Below are positions 13,227 through 13,618 of a DNA stretch of 13,618 nucleotides, one piece after another. Made by a program: the position numbers and the translations under genes. Position 1 is the stretch's first letter. Each line of letters begins with the position of its first letter. A model generated the notes under the pieces. It had not been told where the DNA came from. It made no database searches and saw only the letters and a list, made by a program, of their open reading frames with translations. The stretch comes from Flavobacteriales bacterium (GTDB taxonomy: Bacteria > Bacteroidota > Bacteroidia > Flavobacteriales > UBA7312): assembly GCA_002862585.1 (NCBI GenBank), contig PKDP01000149.1:1-13618 (forward strand). Direction: 5' to 3'.

Positions 13227-13618
13227 TTGCTCCAAGCAAGAAGAAAGCCAGTTGCTTTTCTTGTTGCCATTCAGCTTTTAATTTTAAATATTAATAAAAA
13301 CTATAGGTTGTCAAATTTTGTTGATTTAGATTGTTAAAACTTTGTTTTGTATGGATTATTCAAAATGTTAATTATTCTTATTGCTGTTCATTTGAGTTTA
13401 AGTGTTTAAGTTTAGATTCATTTATCAAAGTTAAAGTTATTCATTTAAAGTTATTGTTGTTTCTTAAATAGGGTATTTAATCATTAATTAGCTCTCATTG
13501 TTCATTTCCAGCTAGCCATGGCACTGTCATAATCATAATTCTCATCAACTTCCGCCATTTCTTCATCGAGCTTCTCCTAGTTTGATTTAGCAACTCTGTG
13601 TTAGAGCCATTGTTATTC
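13227..13618. other. AT-rich stretch without a convincing intact gene
   Basis: No open frame here resembles a protein I recognise. An imperfect hairpin (arms 13236-13248 and 13254-13267, one mismatch and one bulge, 5-nt loop) just after the truncated gldC is a weak terminator candidate. From about 13380 to 13510 the sequence is very AT-rich with scattered short repeats: TTCATTT at 13387, 13417, 13440 and 13501, and AAAGTTATT at 13433 and 13447. The rightmost 115 bases may hold the decayed end of a minus-strand gene. Confidence 0.6.
13502..13618 (-). pseudogene. Possible frameshifted 3' end of an unknown minus-strand gene
   Basis: Reading leftward from the window end, one frame gives NNNGSNTELLNQ. 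About 40 bases in, protein-like sequence continues in another frame as EKLDEEMAEVDENYD and YDSAMASWK before a TGA at 13502. Removing one A and one G near 13571-13580 would join them as LLNQLEKLDEEMAEV, an acidic helical tail. This could be a decayed gene, sequencing indels at a contig end, or chance. I recognise no family. Confidence 0.2.

Noticed and set aside
13019..13270. 83-codon minus-strand frame across the gldB-gldC junction
   Set aside because: It is antisense to two recognised coding sequences and shows no protein family features.

Overview
The window reads as part of a low-GC, AT-rich chromosome of a Bacteroidota bacterium, most likely a Flavobacteriales (marine or Cryomorphaceae-like) lineage. 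This rests on the gldB-gldC gliding-motility pair, Flavobacteria-type TrmB and Mrp sequences, several TAnnTTTG -7 promoter elements lying very close to start codons, and the near absence of Shine-Dalgarno sequences. Nearly all of it is compact housekeeping DNA. I see no phage, insertion sequence, CRISPR array or RNA gene.

Region 1 (1-4814) is a phosphate-acquisition locus. On the minus strand, in transcription order, lie an outer-membrane porin, a half-length PhoU-domain protein, a putative 28-residue membrane peptide and a PiT-family phosphate transporter, followed by a strong hairpin terminator and the start of a LuxE-like acyl-protein synthetase gene that runs off the left edge. Divergent from the porin is a PhoB/PhoR-like response regulator and histidine kinase pair. 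Two arrays of TTAACA-like heptamers repeated every 11 bp, one upstream of the porin and one upstream of the peptide/transporter, end about 20 nt before TAnnTTTG-like elements. They look like Pho boxes and tie the locus into one phosphate-responsive regulon. This is the most interesting signal in the window.

Region 2 (4797-6900) holds a MurG-like glycosyltransferase (minus strand, GTG start) divergent from trmB (plus strand, TTG start). The promoters of the two genes overlap within a perfect 17-bp palindrome. Behind trmB is a remnant of an alkyltransferase-like (MGMT family) gene, broken by one in-frame TAA.

Region 3 (6928-11154) is a tight operon: mrp (Fe-S carrier P-loop ATPase), a NifU C-terminal-domain scaffold, and both subunits of a 2-oxoacid:ferredoxin oxidoreductase. 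Fe-S carrier genes are thus coupled to an Fe-S/thiamine-diphosphate enzyme that needs clusters.

Region 4 (11294-13618) has nadE divergent from gldB-gldC. gldC is open for only 47 codons and then its reading frame and homology stop. The last roughly 390 bases are AT-rich and hold no convincing intact gene, only a possible decayed 3' gene end on the minus strand.
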